Source: Oopsacas minuta
Lineage: Eukaryota > Porifera > Hexactinellida > Lyssacinosida > Leucopsacidae
DNA: 64,000 nt
Direction: 5' to 3'
NCBI GenBank assembly: GCA_024704765.1
Contig: JAKMXF010000122.1
Span: forward strand, 248,001-312,000
Position 1 is the first letter of the stretch, and every line of letters starts with the position of its first letter. The position numbers and the translations under genes were made by a program. The notes under the pieces were generated by a model. It made no database searches. It worked only from the letters and a program-made list of their open reading frames with translations, and was not told where the DNA came from. This document shows, piece after piece, positions 1 through 12,950 of the stretch.

Positions 1-535
1 ATCTTTTAGCCTGTATCACGGATTTTTGATCATACATCCTGGAATTTGACAGCATCCCCATCATAATTTCTCCCAAAAAATTGAGGGAAGTGTAATCAAG
101 TTATGCTGTAGCGAAATAATGTCCTTCCCTCAAATATAGTGATTAGTCATCGACGCTTTTTGTCCAATTTTAGTGTTCTAAGTTCTCTGTTCATTATTCC
201 ACTAGCTTTATGACTTCAAAATAACCCCTAGCATCAATTAATAAGGAATCACCTACCAGTACAATACTATAGTTGTACCCAAATGCCAAACAAGATTTAG
301 TTATGCTGAATAGTAGCAAATTATGTTATTTACGAAATTTCAAAAGGTAAAATGACTTCATGATTTCATCATTAGTGTGAATTCCGTCCAAAACTCAAAA
401 ATGTCCTAGCCAGGCGAATTAGCCCTGTGGGCAGCAGTTCTCTTCAATCATTTTCGGACATACAAATATCTATCTCTCTCTAAATATATATATATACAAT
501 TACAAAGCAATCAATCTAATGCGCATTCTTTGTTA
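1..535. other. Non-coding flank with one dispersed-repeat copy
   Basis: No coding frame is visible. From about 345 to 500 the sequence matches, in the minus sense, the tail of a dispersed repeat also found near 5.3, 22.7, 45.4, 49.5 and 56.2 kb: the 'gtgtgaatt-cgtccaa-actc' and 'ttcttcaat-att' blocks followed by a TA-rich microsatellite (about 478-500). The copy ends just before the Ginger-like element starting at 540. Confidence 0.5.
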
Positions 536-539
536 GGTC

Positions 540-860
540 TGTTACGTAGGATTTTGACCCGCAATATAAAATCCTAATAGCATATCCATGGTGCGGGTCA
601 AAATCCTACGATTTAATATATGCGTAGGATTTTGACCCGCATCAAAATGTATTACACTAATTACAGCCGTTGGATTTTGACCCGCATATTATATATTATT
701 GTCGTAGGATTTTGACCCGCATATAATGAATTATTGTCGTAGGATTTTGACCCGCATATAATGAATTATTGTCGTAGGATTTTGATCCGCATATAATTTA
801 TTATTGTAGTAGGATTTGACCCGCATACAATATATTATTGTCGTAGGACTTTGACCCTAA
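540..860. repeat. Subterminal repeats built from the TIR core
   Basis: About nine copies of GTAGGATTTTGACCCGCAT or close variants occur, starting near 546, 591 (inverted), 627, 668, 702, 736, 770, 805 and 841. The last five are spaced about 34 bp apart with TA-rich linkers. The same core forms the element's TIRs, so these are plausibly transposase-binding sites (inference). Only the terminal copy exists at the right end, so the arrangement is asymmetric. The regular repeat and spacer pattern is not a CRISPR array: spacers are short, similar to each other, and the setting is eukaryotic. Confidence 0.8.
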
Positions 861-1590
861 AGTAATCTTCTCTTTCATTGACTTTTTCGAATTCCATACA
901 CTCTCATTACGTAATTACCACTAAATGTCATAATGTAATTCAACTTTAGACTTGCCATACATATACGTAACTGAATAAACAAGTCAATTTAGAGTTGGAT
1001 TCTAGAAAGTAGTGAATTTCTTTAATAACGTGTAAACTATATTCCCACTACGTATTACAAATTTACAATATGTATAATTATCCAAAATGCCAATAATAGA
1101 CAGTGTATATAAATATTATATAACAATATTATTTGTACAGAAGGTGGTAGGTATTTGATAATTATATTTAATAACTCATAATAAATAATATAATTTAACA
1201 TGTCAATCTATATATTGCAATATATTCTATCAAATAACAAAAATTTTACAAGCATTAGCATGATAATGAATATTCGGAATATCTTAAGTACAAATTGTAG
1301 GCGATTTCACCTTTGCCCTTTTCTCTATACTTCCTAACAAGCTTTAAGGGATATACCACTGAAATATGTTCATCTATTGCACAAGCGTAGACTATGCATT
1401 TTATACGGGAGTCTTAGTCTAATGTTGATATACATATAGAGTTGAGGTGAAAACCGCAAGCCTCTGGCACGCTGTATACTCCTGGAAAACACTAGATTTC
1501 TATAAACAAAACAAGTCAGCTGCGGTGGCCTCCTCCTTCCCCTTACAGCCACCCCCTAACGTTAAACGTTTAACATTAACCTCACCTTGT

Positions 1591-4500
1591 TTATGTGTGC
1601 AATGTAGGAGCGAGTTTCTCATGTAGTTGGGTTAAGTAGGTGTTATTGACAAAGGCTGATAGTATTCGAGGTTTCAATTGAAGTAGCTCAGAGTCGAAAT
1701 TTTCATAGATTGAGTGTTGTTGCAGTGTTTCAAATGTTTCTTCCATGGTATCCAGGTTCAATATATCATCCAAAGAATCTAAATACATAATAAATATGTG
1801 AAATGTAGGATTGCTATTACGTATTAATCGAATCAATACAGAACACAACTAGTTTTATATGTACTTAATCATGGGCTGAGTCAATTAGTTATAGTTCAGT
1901 ACATTATTGTTTCGCTAATATATTTACCGCTAGAAGGGATTTGCAAGATCTTTTGGGCTTCTTTGATTTGCCTGTCTTCGTTCGAGCCTGCCTTTTTTCG
2001 TTCATGCGAGAATGATAATTTCGTGATAGATGGATAGGTAATTTGGTTGTTTTGCTATCTGGATCTTTGCGAGCAACTAGGTGGCTTGGTTTAACTTTCT
2101 CTATCGTATATGGTCCCAAATATTTCTTTGCATCTTTTGTTCCTGGGAGTCGCTTGGCTTTCTTTATATTATGTACAAATGCTTCATCTCCTTCCACAAA
2201 TTCTGATCTAAAGTTAAAACAATGATTATACAAAGAATTATAATCTGCCAATTACGTACAGCTTGTAATGATGCTAATTTTATAACTAAAAGTAAGTGTT
2301 TTGGAATTTAAGAATTCATATAATTGAGGAAACAATAAATTAGTTCCGATTCAAGACTATTCATATTTACCTGATTATAGAACAGTCAGTGAATTTAATT
2401 TAATTTTAGTAAGAGATGATGTATGAAATTCCAACATGTTACATCACAACAAGAATGGTTTCGTTATTGCTTACCTTTTGTGTTTAACTTTGCTGTCATA
2501 TGTTTTCTTTTGAACTTTCTGACCTACCTTGATGTTTTCAATAGCAGTCATCCTGTCAGCTTTACGTGTGGAAGAAAGATTTTCTATCCATTCGTTATCA
2601 ATTATAAGAAAGTCAAATGGGCGTGGTTCGTTTGCATCCATTTGAATATTCTCATCCTCTGATATTTCTGCCTATGAGATATCAGCTTCGGTTAGAAATC
2701 CGGGGTTAGTTGGAGAAGTGATAAGATTGAGAAGGTTAGATGAATCAAAGTCTCTCCCAAACATGAGATAAAAGGGTGTGTAGCTTGTAGAGATTTTGGT
2801 TTGAGTATTTGCTGCTAGTACTGCTGTCTGTAATTTCTTTGTCCATTCAGTGTCCCCATCAGATTGCATCTTGTTGATTTTTCTATTTGTAAAAAGTTTT
2901 AAATTGATTCAAAGCTATCTAATTATAAACGACGTTTATTAGACGTATGTAAGGCTTAGAATAGATATATATTTATATTTAGCATCAATACTCACGTTTT
3001 CAATATTTTGTTGTGTGACTCAACAAGTCCGTTACTTTGTGGGTGGTATGCTGTGGTTCTTCTGGTGTTGACATTTATCTTCTTGTGAAATTCTTGAGAT
3101 CCTATTTTGAAAGTAAATAAGAGAACGGAAACAATCTACTACGCGCATGTATTTAGTCTTGTACAACAATAGTTAGAAAGATAAAACGATTAATAAGATA
3201 AAATTTCCTCCCGAAGGTAGTAGCATTAATTCGGAAATTCTTATTTATTAGTATTTAACATAAATTAAAATCCAATTTTCCACACGGTTTCTTAAATATA
3301 GCCATCAGGGTGCAGAATTTCTTACCAGGGTATATTGAAGCAATGCGTTGACAATGGGCAATGCAACTTGTTACGTACGTATATCTAATATAGTAAGTTG
3401 TATTGTGTATCGGGAATAATTTAATTGGTGTATTTACAATTACTAATCTCGAGTATGTAAAAAATATGAGTTACCTTGCTTGAGAATTCTGTTCCCTGAT
3501 CATGTTTGAGGATGTTAGGTACACCGAATGAGAGATAAATTTCCTGTAAACAATCCAATATTCTTTAGAAGTTTTAGTCTTGAGTGGTCGGGCAATTACA
3601 AATTTACTCAGGCAGCACACGATGACAAGAATATGCTGAAATCCCAGTACAGTGCGGGACATATTGCATACAAGATCAATTCCACAATGACACCATGGTT
3701 CTTCAGAAGGAGGAATAGGTTGAAGCTCTCGTTGTGGCTGAGGAGGTAGAGCAGCAGAGGTTTGACAGTCATGGCAAGTTCGGATCTAGAACGGGAAATG
3801 ATTTAATTGTCAGTTTGCAGTCCAGTCTAATGTAATTTGCTACGTCCCAGATGTCCCACTAAATTAGCATTCCGTCCTGCTTTTTCTTCACTCAGGTTGG
3901 CAAATATGTTTATGTGAAATACTCCCACTACCTATCCCAATTACTAACTACCGCAAGGATCATTAGTTGTTAGATACATGATTGGTTGGTTGTACCGCAC
4001 AAATAGATTTCCATATGATAAAATTGTATACCGGTATACTAAATATCATCAGATCGCACAAATAAAGGTGTATACAGTAGAATAATTACAAGGTGAATAA
4101 CCTCAAACTATAAAATACATCCTGTTCTCAGACTTACCAACCCCTTTTGCAAATTTCCCTGAATTTTCGTTACTAAATCCCTGGATTTTCAAAATTTGTA
4201 ATCCAGGGATCCCTGGAGGGTTGGTAAGTCTGTATTCTCAGCCACATTTTCTTGGAAAATCATATATGAAAGAAATACGTAATTTAGTCACTCACGTAGG
4301 ATCCAACATCATTGTATATGCCATTCCAATCATATTTGTTTCGGATTCCATCAATGGTAGTGTTAATTCCAGGATGAGTGACATTGTGATAGAATCCGAT
4401 AATGTTGTCAATTTCCGAGACTAGTAGAATCTCCAAGTATTTCACACGCCATTTTTCTTTCTGAAATCTACAAGAAAATTATTCTAGTTAAACTCAGAGG

Positions 4501-4825
4501 TTATAGGTAGCATTGAGGGGTAGAGAAGCCCCCTAGTGTTTTCGCCCTTCTCATCTCCCTATGGTACGCAAATTTAATGAGGTAATTACATATCTGCCTC
4601 CTCGCAGATATCTAGTTGCCTCAAGATTTTTAATTATGTCCCGGAAATAAGTATAAATCAAAAATATCATCCAGGAATATACCTTCATTAGCTTATTCTC
4701 TTGAAAGTAAATCCCCTTGCACTTTCTGACAAAATTCTTCTTTTGTAGCGATCACTCTTGATTTCTGGTGGGATAATATTCGTCTGGAGGTATCCACGAA
4801 TTGCTTCATACTCTGTCGCATCCAT
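1591..4825 (-). pseudogene. Ginger-like integrase/transposase with seven exons, decayed
   Basis: Read right to left, candidate exons are 4825-~4682, 4467-4296, 3785-3475, 3101-2996, 2882-2475, 2207-1928 and 1778-1591, with GT and AG at the intron edges (for example CTAC/GTGAGT at 4296). Visible pieces in order: an N-terminal region, an H-H half finger (YHNVTHPGIN), a C-C half (CHDC), the first catalytic Asp in GIDLVC, the second in HDQGTEF, and the catalytic Glu in YHPQSNGLVESHN. A C-terminal chromatin/DNA-binding-like stretch follows (LPGTKDAKKYLGPYTIEKV). Frame breaks near 3570 and at the exon 3/4 join, plus an in-frame stop near 2667, make it a pseudogene. Exons 2-6 correspond to those of copy B at 16-20 kb. 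No OTU domain is visible in this copy. Confidence 0.78.
4129..4232. mobile_element. Small inverted-repeat element (MITE-like) in an intron of copy A
   Basis: CAGACTTACCAACCC at 4129 is matched in inverse by GGGTTGGTAAGTCTG ending at 4232, with a second internal pairing around AATCCAGGGAT. The direct word TTCTCAG flanks it at about 4125 and 4235 and may be a target duplication. It lies in the intron 4295-3786 of the Ginger-like integrase gene. It has no coding capacity and the family is unknown. Confidence 0.5.
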
Positions 4826-5219
4826 AATGAAAAATGTCAAAAGTAAATATAAGCGTTGATGTTGGAATCCAGAAACAAAGTAAAATATTAGTGTATACAT
4901 TGAGGAAGTCACACATGTATATATACGAATACTATGTGACTAGGGATGAAATGTTGATATTACTAGATTTGCAATTGCTACTTGCGGGTCAAAATCCTAC
5001 GCAACAGGTCTCTATTCGACTGGCGGGTATTTCTTCCAGCTTTTTGGCTTGGTTTAGCTTAAGTATTAAACAACTAAATTTGTAGTGCTTTAAGTCGCTA
5101 AGCTAGGAATATCCTCAGCACTTCCCGCCCAGAGTTGAAACATACCAGAAATTTCCATTTTTAGAATCAATAGACCCACAAGATTACATTAAATGGCCTT
5201 CTGCAGTAACACTGGAGCA

Positions 5220-5560
5220 TTTACGTTTCCTTTGGGTATTAATCTGGGCACTTTTTGCCTCCAGTATTTTGAAATTCTCAAAAATTGGAAATTCGAGAAA
5301 TTTTGATTTTTAGTATTATCATGTTTACGTATTTAGTCCATGATGAGATATTCTTTGGACAAAGTAATGACATCAAAACATATGGCATATGGAGTGGTAC
5401 CTGTGATCAAACTGACAATCTTCATTAATATTGTATGAGCACTTGATAATAAATTGATATTTCGAAATTTAGAGAAGGTGATAATTACTTTTAATTGGCG
5501 TGAATTGTCGTAAAAGACTCGAACTTATTCAGGCCAGTCCCCAAACAGTCCTCTATGCAA
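5220..5560 (-). repeat. Diverged copy of the ~380-bp dispersed repeat
   Basis: Blocks 'aaattctcaaaaa', 'gaaattcgagaaa', 'atcatg-ttacgta' and 'aagactcgaactt' follow the same order as in the copy at 22548-22930. The copy is poorly conserved and its ends are not defined. Confidence 0.4.
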
Positions 5561-8221
5561 GCACGTCGCCAGGACTTTTACCTAGGGTGGGGCATGAAGT
5601 TTTCAGGGGGCAGGACAAGAGGCAATGATTTTCACACATTTAGCAATAGTCATTCCAAGTGGCGGATCTAACAATTTCTAGATGGCTAACAATCCAGCTT
5701 GGCAGTGATGTCGTGTGGCTTCGAAATCTGTGGCGCACAACTTCAACCTAATGGCTAACATGATCTAGACGATGTACTATGTTCCCTATAAACAATCTGA
5801 AAATGTCCAGGAGGGAAACATTATGGAGACAGTCTGATAAATTTCTTGTCATAAAATGATCCTTGCAATAATTTCAAATAATTACTAGATGATTTAGGGT
5901 TGGCGCAGAGGTGTTGAAAATCATGTTTTGACTCATTCCGGAGATTTATGCATGGAATCTTCTTCAAATGTCAACATACATTCAGCCAATGTTAGAAGGT
6001 AACTTTTTCATTCTTTCATACGAATGTAGTCCTATGCAAATTGGGATTGTGATACAATGGCTATCGAGAATAAATTCTTTCCAATAATATATTCAATACA
6101 ATAGAAATTACTAATTTGACAAAAGATAACAATTCATTATCTAAATGTGTAAACGATTTGTTGAATTGGTAGTATGGCAGCAAAAACCGAAGCTCTCAAC
6201 ATGTCTGATTGATCGGCCTGCCAACTGAAAGAATTTTGGGTTCAAAGTTGCCAAGTAAGCGTGATGTTATGTATTATTTTATCCAGCATCGAGAGAATAA
6301 ATGCACAATACGAGAAAGCGCCCACGTAAAAGTGTCCCATCAGTGGGATCAATAGTATTATCTTCGTGAATGGTGGAGATAGTGAGTTCCATGTTCTAAT
6401 TTATTAGAGAAACTCTACTAGCTAATTGTAAATATATAATAATTCGACATAATAATTAACCAATATTATTCAATGAGAACATAATATTGTTGAATGAAAT
6501 TGTAGGGATGAGTAAAACAGTGATCAAATAGTTAGAGTAGTCAAATAATTTAAACCATGCCACTATTGAAAATCACAAACGGGTCGGGGTTTGCCCGCCC
6601 TGGACTATCACATATCGCTTGAATACTGATGAGTGAAATTTCTTCCAATTAACAAATATGTCTTCATTCAATGGAAGCGCTATTATGGGTACATGCGTAA
6701 CGTCTACACGCCCTATAGCTTTAAGAAAATACTATCTTTCTGAAAACGTTTGCTGGCTAATCTATTGTCCCGATACGTTTGGGAAAAAAGATGAACTCTT
6801 TAGCATGGAATAAAGAAGATCTGACGCCGTGCGGGTACATAGGGATCCTTATGGTTGAGATATTCCATATGAAGAAGCAAACATAGTTTGGAATGAACAT
6901 GGGACACTAACATTTATCCACAGCTAACTGAGTGTTTGGGGGAATAACACTTAATCAACTTGTTAATCGATGGAGGATAGTACTAAGCTCTGGGAAGAGT
7001 GAGATACAATTCTAAAAGGATCCACTACCATTGATTTTAGTACATACGTAAATTCAAGGAATCATGTCGGTAGATAAGTTTGTGTTTTACTGATAAACTC
7101 GCCAAATAGTCCCTCTGATTAAATCCTCAAAAACCCTCCAAAGACTACAGAATGATCAGACTTACTCAAAGACATCAACAGGTAAACTATTTAGACTTTA
7201 GAAGGAACTATGGGGTAGTTCAAACGTTAAGTGATGCTTCGAAGCTGCAAGGTGGTAAAAACAGAATTGCAGTCCCATCCTTTGTATTACAAAATGGTCC
7301 AAAAGCGTGATACAGGAGGAGTGAATGGTTATTTTAGGGATATTTCGTTATTTAACGGTTGAAAGGCCCCAATGTAGTATCCATTATAAAATGTAATGGG
7401 CAAAATTTGAAGTAAGGACATATCCCTCGTAATTCACATCTCAATCATGCATTTCTTGGAACAGAGCAGGGGACAGAATTACTCTTATACATTTATAGTT
7501 GTACATCACATATGCCAACCGTCCGCCATCAAGGTATTGGACTTATGACCCATGGGAAATATTACTAAATCCAAGGAAATTTTGGAGTTTGGGTTTGCGT
7601 GATGGGTAGGTAACAAACCCAGTAATCCAGGGACAGGGGCGTAGAAAGGAGATTTGGATTGGCAGGGCCATGGAGCCATGTTGACAGGATTGGTAGAGCG
7701 ATAAAATTACTTTCTATTAGTCTATATGGAGTGATCTTACATATACATCCAGGGAAATACTGAAAATCGAAGAAGTTAGAGAAAAATCTTCAGATAAATA
7801 GTTAAAGGGGTTTGTATGTATAAGATTGTAAATATATTTGAACAAGAAAAATATGTATGTATAATTTAGCAGTTAACATAATTGAAAATTTTGATTTACA
7901 GGCTGACTGACATTAGCTACTCCTCTTCAATTTCATTTATAAGTATATATATACACATCCATAAACAGATAGAGTCAAGGTCGCAATTCTCAATCAACCA
8001 AATCAAAACTAATCGCTTTCTTGATAAATATTTCCATTAGTACCCCTTCGATCATATAATAGTTCAGTCCAAGTTGAAATATGTTCACTTACAAACCCTA
8101 AATTATACCCATATAAACCTATTTGAATTATATTCCATCATTATGTTAATACATTCAGTTATCACACAGATGCAAGAACATACAAATGACACAATTATTT
8201 TAATAACTTATTAGTAGGGTC
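5561..8221. other. Long stretch without a recognisable gene
   Basis: No supported gene, RNA or element end was found. A short plus-strand stretch at about 6238-6370 reads with few stops (LPSKRDVMYYFIQHREN then CTIRESAHVKVSHQWDQ). It faintly recalls a conserved block of an invertebrate transposon-associated protein, but I cannot name the family. The rest is AT-rich with many stops in all frames. Confidence 0.35.
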
Positions 8222-8700
8222 TTAGTTAGAATAAACTTAAGTTGATGTACAAATACAATACGAATACACATTTATGAGCTGGAGTAAATCTAAGATTATC
8301 TTTATGTGCAGATTTTAGAAAGTCAAACAAGTCATCATCTTTACTATACACATCTAAATCTTCATCATATGATTGATGGTCATCCTACATTTCGGTCAAC
8401 TGTAAGTCGTTACTACTCATAGCTCCTTATCTACTAGGAGTTCATAAGAGTATGTTGGATGATTGGGTTGAGCCATCTATAGATATATTTGCTAAATAAT
8501 GTTGCAATGTGTAAATTTAATGCAAATGGAAGTAATTGTTTTCAAATTTATTGCAAACATGTTTACTAGCGGCCTCTATATATATAGTAGTTGAAGGTGT
8601 TCTTGTGTGTCTATTCAATATGGCATAAGCAGCCCTCAAATGGTTTCATTATTGTTTTCTGTACATATATGGTGATAGAAACAATTCCTTATCTGGCACG
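8222..8700 (-). pseudogene. Coding-like remnant of unknown identity
   Basis: One minus-strand frame runs from 8698 to 8222 with only seven stops and protein-like stretches: VPDKELFLSPYMYRKQ, then NHLRAAYAILNRHTR, then EAASKHVCNKFENNYF, and an acidic block DEDLDVYSKDDDLFDFLK. The uniform frame over about 475 bp and the acidic run suggest a decayed protein gene, but I do not recognise a family and it could be chance. No start, intron or neighbour supports a function. Confidence 0.25.
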
Positions 8701-9575
8701 TTCTACATTTGTTCAGATGTATTAATAAATTTGGCATTTTAGGTGTGATTTTGTTTATCGAATCTGCTTGTTCTACACATTACGTAACCAAAAATTATGT
8801 TAATGCATCTAAGTCGTATTTAGCAAGAATTTCTTCGCTAATGCCCGAACTTGCTATAAAATAAACTTTTTCTTCGAAAATTATAACTTGATGTCGTTGG
8901 TAAACCAAGCAGTTGGATGAATTTGCGATTTAGAGGGAAACTAATAGACAAAAACACTATACTAATATATACCCCCAGTCATGTTTTAGTAAATCGATAT
9001 TTTGACAAGATTTAAGGTGGACATGCAAACCTTTGGTTGATCCTCCATGACACCTTAGATTCTTCTTAAATCTTGCATTCCGCCATGTTTCCACATGATG
9101 ATCGCTTATAATGTGTCCAAATTGGTGCACCTTTAAATTCTCGTAATCTTATGTGGTCCACTGCCATGTAGGCAAAGAATAACAATATCGGTTCAGGCAA
9201 GAATGTACAATTGTAATATGTAGTATATGTTATGTTAACTTATGTGTATGCATTGGTATTATTATATTATGTAGTACTACGAACATTGTTACATACGATT
9301 TCTGCAGCTTACTAACTAGATAGACGTGATCTAATTCAATGGAAGCTAATTTTTGGAGTATGATCAATTTGTTTGAGAATCGTGAGATTGGAATACTTAA
9401 TCCGGGATTAAATACCAGTTGAACAAGTTCCAGGATCCCGGAATTGGAATGCCTACTTGTAATAACAGTATGAGAATCAAATTGATATCAGTCATTGTAT
9501 CTAAAATTTCACATATGTTATCCACCAATTTACATGTGAAAATCAGGCACTTCAAGCAAAAAACACTGCAAACAG
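8701..9575. other. No recognisable feature
   Basis: AT-rich DNA with stops in all frames. A frame related to the remnant at 8222-8700 may extend slightly to the right, up to about 8880, but with too many stops to support. Confidence 0.3.
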
Positions 9576-9925
9576 ATTAACATCTAAAGTGAGTAAGCCA
9601 ATACATTATAAGATAGAGTTAAATTCAAAACAAGTGAGGGAATACACTGTAAGACAAGATGGTAAGACAGAGTTACATCTAAAGTGAGTAAGCCAATACA
9701 TTGTAAGATAGAGTTAAATTCAAAACAAGTGAGGGAATACACTGTAAGACAAGATGGTAAGACAGAGGTAAGACAGAGTTACATCTAAAGTGAGTAAGAC
9801 AATACACTGTTACAGTGGAGTATCCAGGGGGGCGGAGCGCGTTAACAGTGTAGATAAAGTAACATCTAAAGTGACTTTTGGAGTATACTGTAAGATAGAG
9901 ATAAATTTCTAGTGAGTTACTCCTA
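9576..9925. repeat. Minisatellite, period ~95 bp
   Basis: The unit starts CATCTAAAGTGAGTAAG at 9581, 9676 and 9782, with a partial unit at 9862. The first two units are nearly identical and 95 bp apart. The third is shifted by an 11-bp internal duplication of GGTAAGACAGA. Each unit itself contains smaller echoes of 'gtaagaca' and 'aagtgag'. The array gives rise to a spurious 121-residue minus-strand open frame, which is not a gene. Confidence 0.85.
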
Positions 9926-10684
9926 ATATGCAGGGTTGCCGTCGCAGTGTGCATTCCCATCCCATAGAAATGTGAGTTGGAAGATATTTCTCTTGTGGTA
10001 GACCTCATTGTAATCCTGTCGTAATTCCCAATACTGATTCCCAAATCATTCCTATGGGAATGGTATGGGAATGGGATGAAATTCTAATCAAACCTCACCC
10101 CAGCTAAGCGTGTAATATCACAAATATCTGTAAATATATTATTTCATTGTAATTACCACAGCTTGTTTAGCATTTATATACGCATTATAAGAATGCACAT
10201 CAATATCTAATCATATTCACTCTCATCGTGCATGAGTTTAGTCGGGAACTTCGTAATACAGGACTACAACTTACTCTGATTTACCCATACTATGGATGGT
10301 AACTAGATGGTAATATTTATGCAACCACAGCTTGTAATTCTCGTAAACACAATTAAAAACAACCACAATATTTAAATATACTTTTGTATGTAAATAATGT
10401 AATTTATTTATTTAGTTATTCATTGTTTATTTTATGTTTTGATATTTGCTTTCCTACTAATTTAGATTGCTCATGATTATTTAATCCAATTCCTACTTTA
10501 AATTCCTCAGTTCTTGCATATTGCTTAATTCACGATGCCAAATTGTTATTCAGTACCAAATTTTAAAATAATTATCCTGGATAAATGAATACCTACACTG
10601 TCTTCACTTTGTTAAAAGATGCCAAGCTAGCTAAAATGTGGTTGAAACAGATATGTCGTGACAATGTATCTGAATTATAAACAA
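9926..10684. other. No recognisable feature
   Basis: AT-rich, stop-rich in all frames. No TIR or gene fragment was recognised. If the P-element-like unit to the right has a terminus here, I cannot see it. Confidence 0.3.
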
Positions 10685-12950
10685 TTTTTGTCTGTAGTAC
10701 ACATTTCAGAGATCTGGTTTTCACCGTCGATATACCGCAACCTGATAGCACAGTGAAAACTGTTTCAAGACGGCCAGCCTACATACCTGGTTCTTTCCCC
10801 CGTATATTTGAATTCCCTACTTATTCAAAAATAAACGACACCATCTCTCAGCGATTGAATCTTGATAAGAAAGAGAAATCCTTCTTTCATCAAGTACTTA
10901 GTATTTCTATTGTGTAACTAATTCACATTCGTAAGAATTCTTTGATTTTACTATCTATTATCAAGGGGACTACAGATAGCAAGCGTGACTATGAACTTGA
11001 ATTCGAAAGATTCTCTGTATCGACTTTTGAAGAATTAAACTTAAATTTTCTAATTATCCATTGCCAGAGAATTGGTTCTTATGGTATTCCTCTGATACAA
11101 CTTTGAGTATATTTAAGCCTCCGCTTTCTGGATCACTTCCTAACTTTGAATCCTATATCCTTATAGATTTACGTCTCTGCGCAAAGGGTTAGTTTATATA
11201 CTTTACATTAGTTATAAATCGGTTTTTATTCAATGGGAATACTTAATACGTTAAAATATACATCTACAAATGGTTCATATTGAAAATACTAGGCTTAAGA
11301 TATTCGAAATCTCTTATTAACCGAAAACTCTGTACTTTTCTTTGCAGCCCAAAGTCCATTTTTGATTGACATTAATTATCCTCCCGTAAGATTGAAATTT
11401 GAACACTTTTCTAAAATTGTTTCTATAGGATTTTACGAAGATGTTCAGGTATCTCTATCTATGAACACATTAAAGACGTTCGTGAAATTGATTACTTTAT
11501 TAAAGATATTTCGAGCTACCATAAAATGGTTCCCAAAACGAACTCAAACAAGCTATTGTTAATCTTCAATCTTCAATTCATAAGTTTGAGCTTAATCATG
11601 AATCTGATTCACTGTCAAAAGTCCCTCGTCTCCAAATGATACTATGCCAACTCGCAAATATCTTACTTCCCAAGCAAAAATACATGTACAATGTGATCAC
11701 TCTGACACTTGCTTTAAAATCCCAACTTATTTCTCCTGCTTGTTACTTTTCTTCAAATTTTCTCTATGTCTTACACTTCCACATCAAATTACCTTTTCGC
11801 AATCTTACTTCAAAATCAGGTTTTTGGAATATGAGTACAATGAATTTCTCATTAAATGAATTGCGATGTTTACTAAACAACAGTGTCAGCTTGTATTAAA
11901 CATCGATAAGGGTTTATGTAGTTTAACTTCAGCTATAAAGGAGGAAAGATTTATGGCTCGTCCAGTCCGAATGTAGAAGTAACGGAAAACTGTACTAACT
12001 TTCACGGTTACTAGTCTTTTCGAAAAATGGATTGAAATAGTTCGACTATATCTACTTGCCTGTAAAGATGCTTAAGAAGTTTTTGAGATAGTGACTACTG
12101 TTATAACTGATATTGAAAAGTGCAATCTCAATGTTGTAGTATTATATACAGATAACTTACCGCTAAATCAAAGTTTATTCAAATTACTATCGCGCAAGCA
12201 TATCGAACAATCAGTTCCCCATCCTTGTAGCCCCAATCGTCCTTAATTCCTCATTTTTGATTTTGTCCACATCATTAAATGTATTAGTAACAATAGGCTT
12301 AACCAACATGATGCTATGTTTAGTTCTATTTTTCTTCTTTTAAATCTACGTATTAACAATGATGAACGTTTTTGTTTTCTTGACAAAGTTGTTCAATGGC
12401 TTGATACTTGGAAATTGCTTCTTGGTAAGGACTTTATTAAGACATTTACATAAGAAGAACAACCTGTTAAAATTCGTCCATTAGAAGATTTCTTGTCTCT
12501 GTTGGACAATTCTAATCTCCTTCCTGAAGTAGATGAAACTACTCTCCTAGCATTGGCATTTGTAGCTGGATACGCTACCATTCTACATACTCTAAATACA
12601 AAGATAGGTGCGAAGAATACTTTGCTAGTTTAACCAAACAGAAAGATATTCATTAGAAGACCAAGATAATGTGAATCAACTCATTCAAAGAACAGAACGA
12701 GGAGGATTAAAGTATCCAGCTTTAGAGGTTCTCAATCGTGCATTCTCCTAGGAAAAGATTTACTGCAATTGAAGTACAACCGATATTATTCAACAAATTT
12801 GTTTCATCAACCCCTCGAAAATTCTTGTATCTCTCTCTACTATCAAAATAGAAGATACGTCGACTTCGGCAGAGTTTTGGAGAAGTAAGTGCGACAACTG
12901 TCTCAAGGTTAAATTGGATAATTGAAGAAAATACTTTGTACCATCTCTAA
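10685..12950 (+). pseudogene. P-element/THAP9-type transposase pseudogene (copy 1)
   Basis: Fragments occur in the order expected for a P-element-type transposase. An N-terminal stretch reads RPAYIPGSFPRIFEFPTY (about 10770). LPENWFLWYSSDTTLSIF (about 11062) belongs to the THAP9-like N-terminal domain. A GT-AG intron at 11188-11347 joins LRLCAK to AQSPFLIDINYPPV. The insertion-domain hallmark VPHPCSPNRP then LIFDFVHIIKCISNN lies at 12210-12290. The C-terminal 'ALAFVAGYA' block (about 12550) matches the family's YIAGY-type motif. Many stops and frame breaks are present and no THAP zinc finger is visible upstream, so the copy is dead and truncated. The same blocks occur at 33.3-37.4 kb and 58.3-60.1 kb. 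Confidence 0.7.

Larger units (their letters stand above)
536..5010 (-). mobile_element. Complete Ginger-like integrase DNA transposon (copy A) with GGTC target duplication
   Basis: The element proper is 540-5006 (4,467 bp). Its left end starts TGTTACGTAGGATTTTGACC; the reverse complement of its right end starts TGTTGCGTAGGATTTTGACC, and the match covers about 24 of 25 bases (540-564 against 4982-5006). Both ends are flanked by the same four bases, GGTC (536-539 and 5007-5010). TIRs starting TGT, a 4-bp duplication and an intron-containing Gypsy-like integrase are the published hallmarks of Ginger DNA transposons. No LTR, gag or reverse transcriptase lies inside. The transposase is on the minus strand. 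The left subterminal region carries many copies of the TIR core. The coding region is broken, so the copy is probably inactive although its ends are intact. Confidence 0.88.

Noticed and set aside
700-860. CRISPR-like repeat array
   Set aside because: Repeats equal the transposon TIR core, linkers are ~15 bp and similar to one another, no cas genes, and the genome is eukaryotic.
1904-2225. Plus-strand open frame 2043-2225
   Set aside because: Antisense of exon 6 of the Ginger-like integrase.
9679-10044. 121-residue minus-strand open frame
   Set aside because: It lies largely over the minisatellite, whose repeat lacks stops in that frame; the protein is repetitive and without family features.
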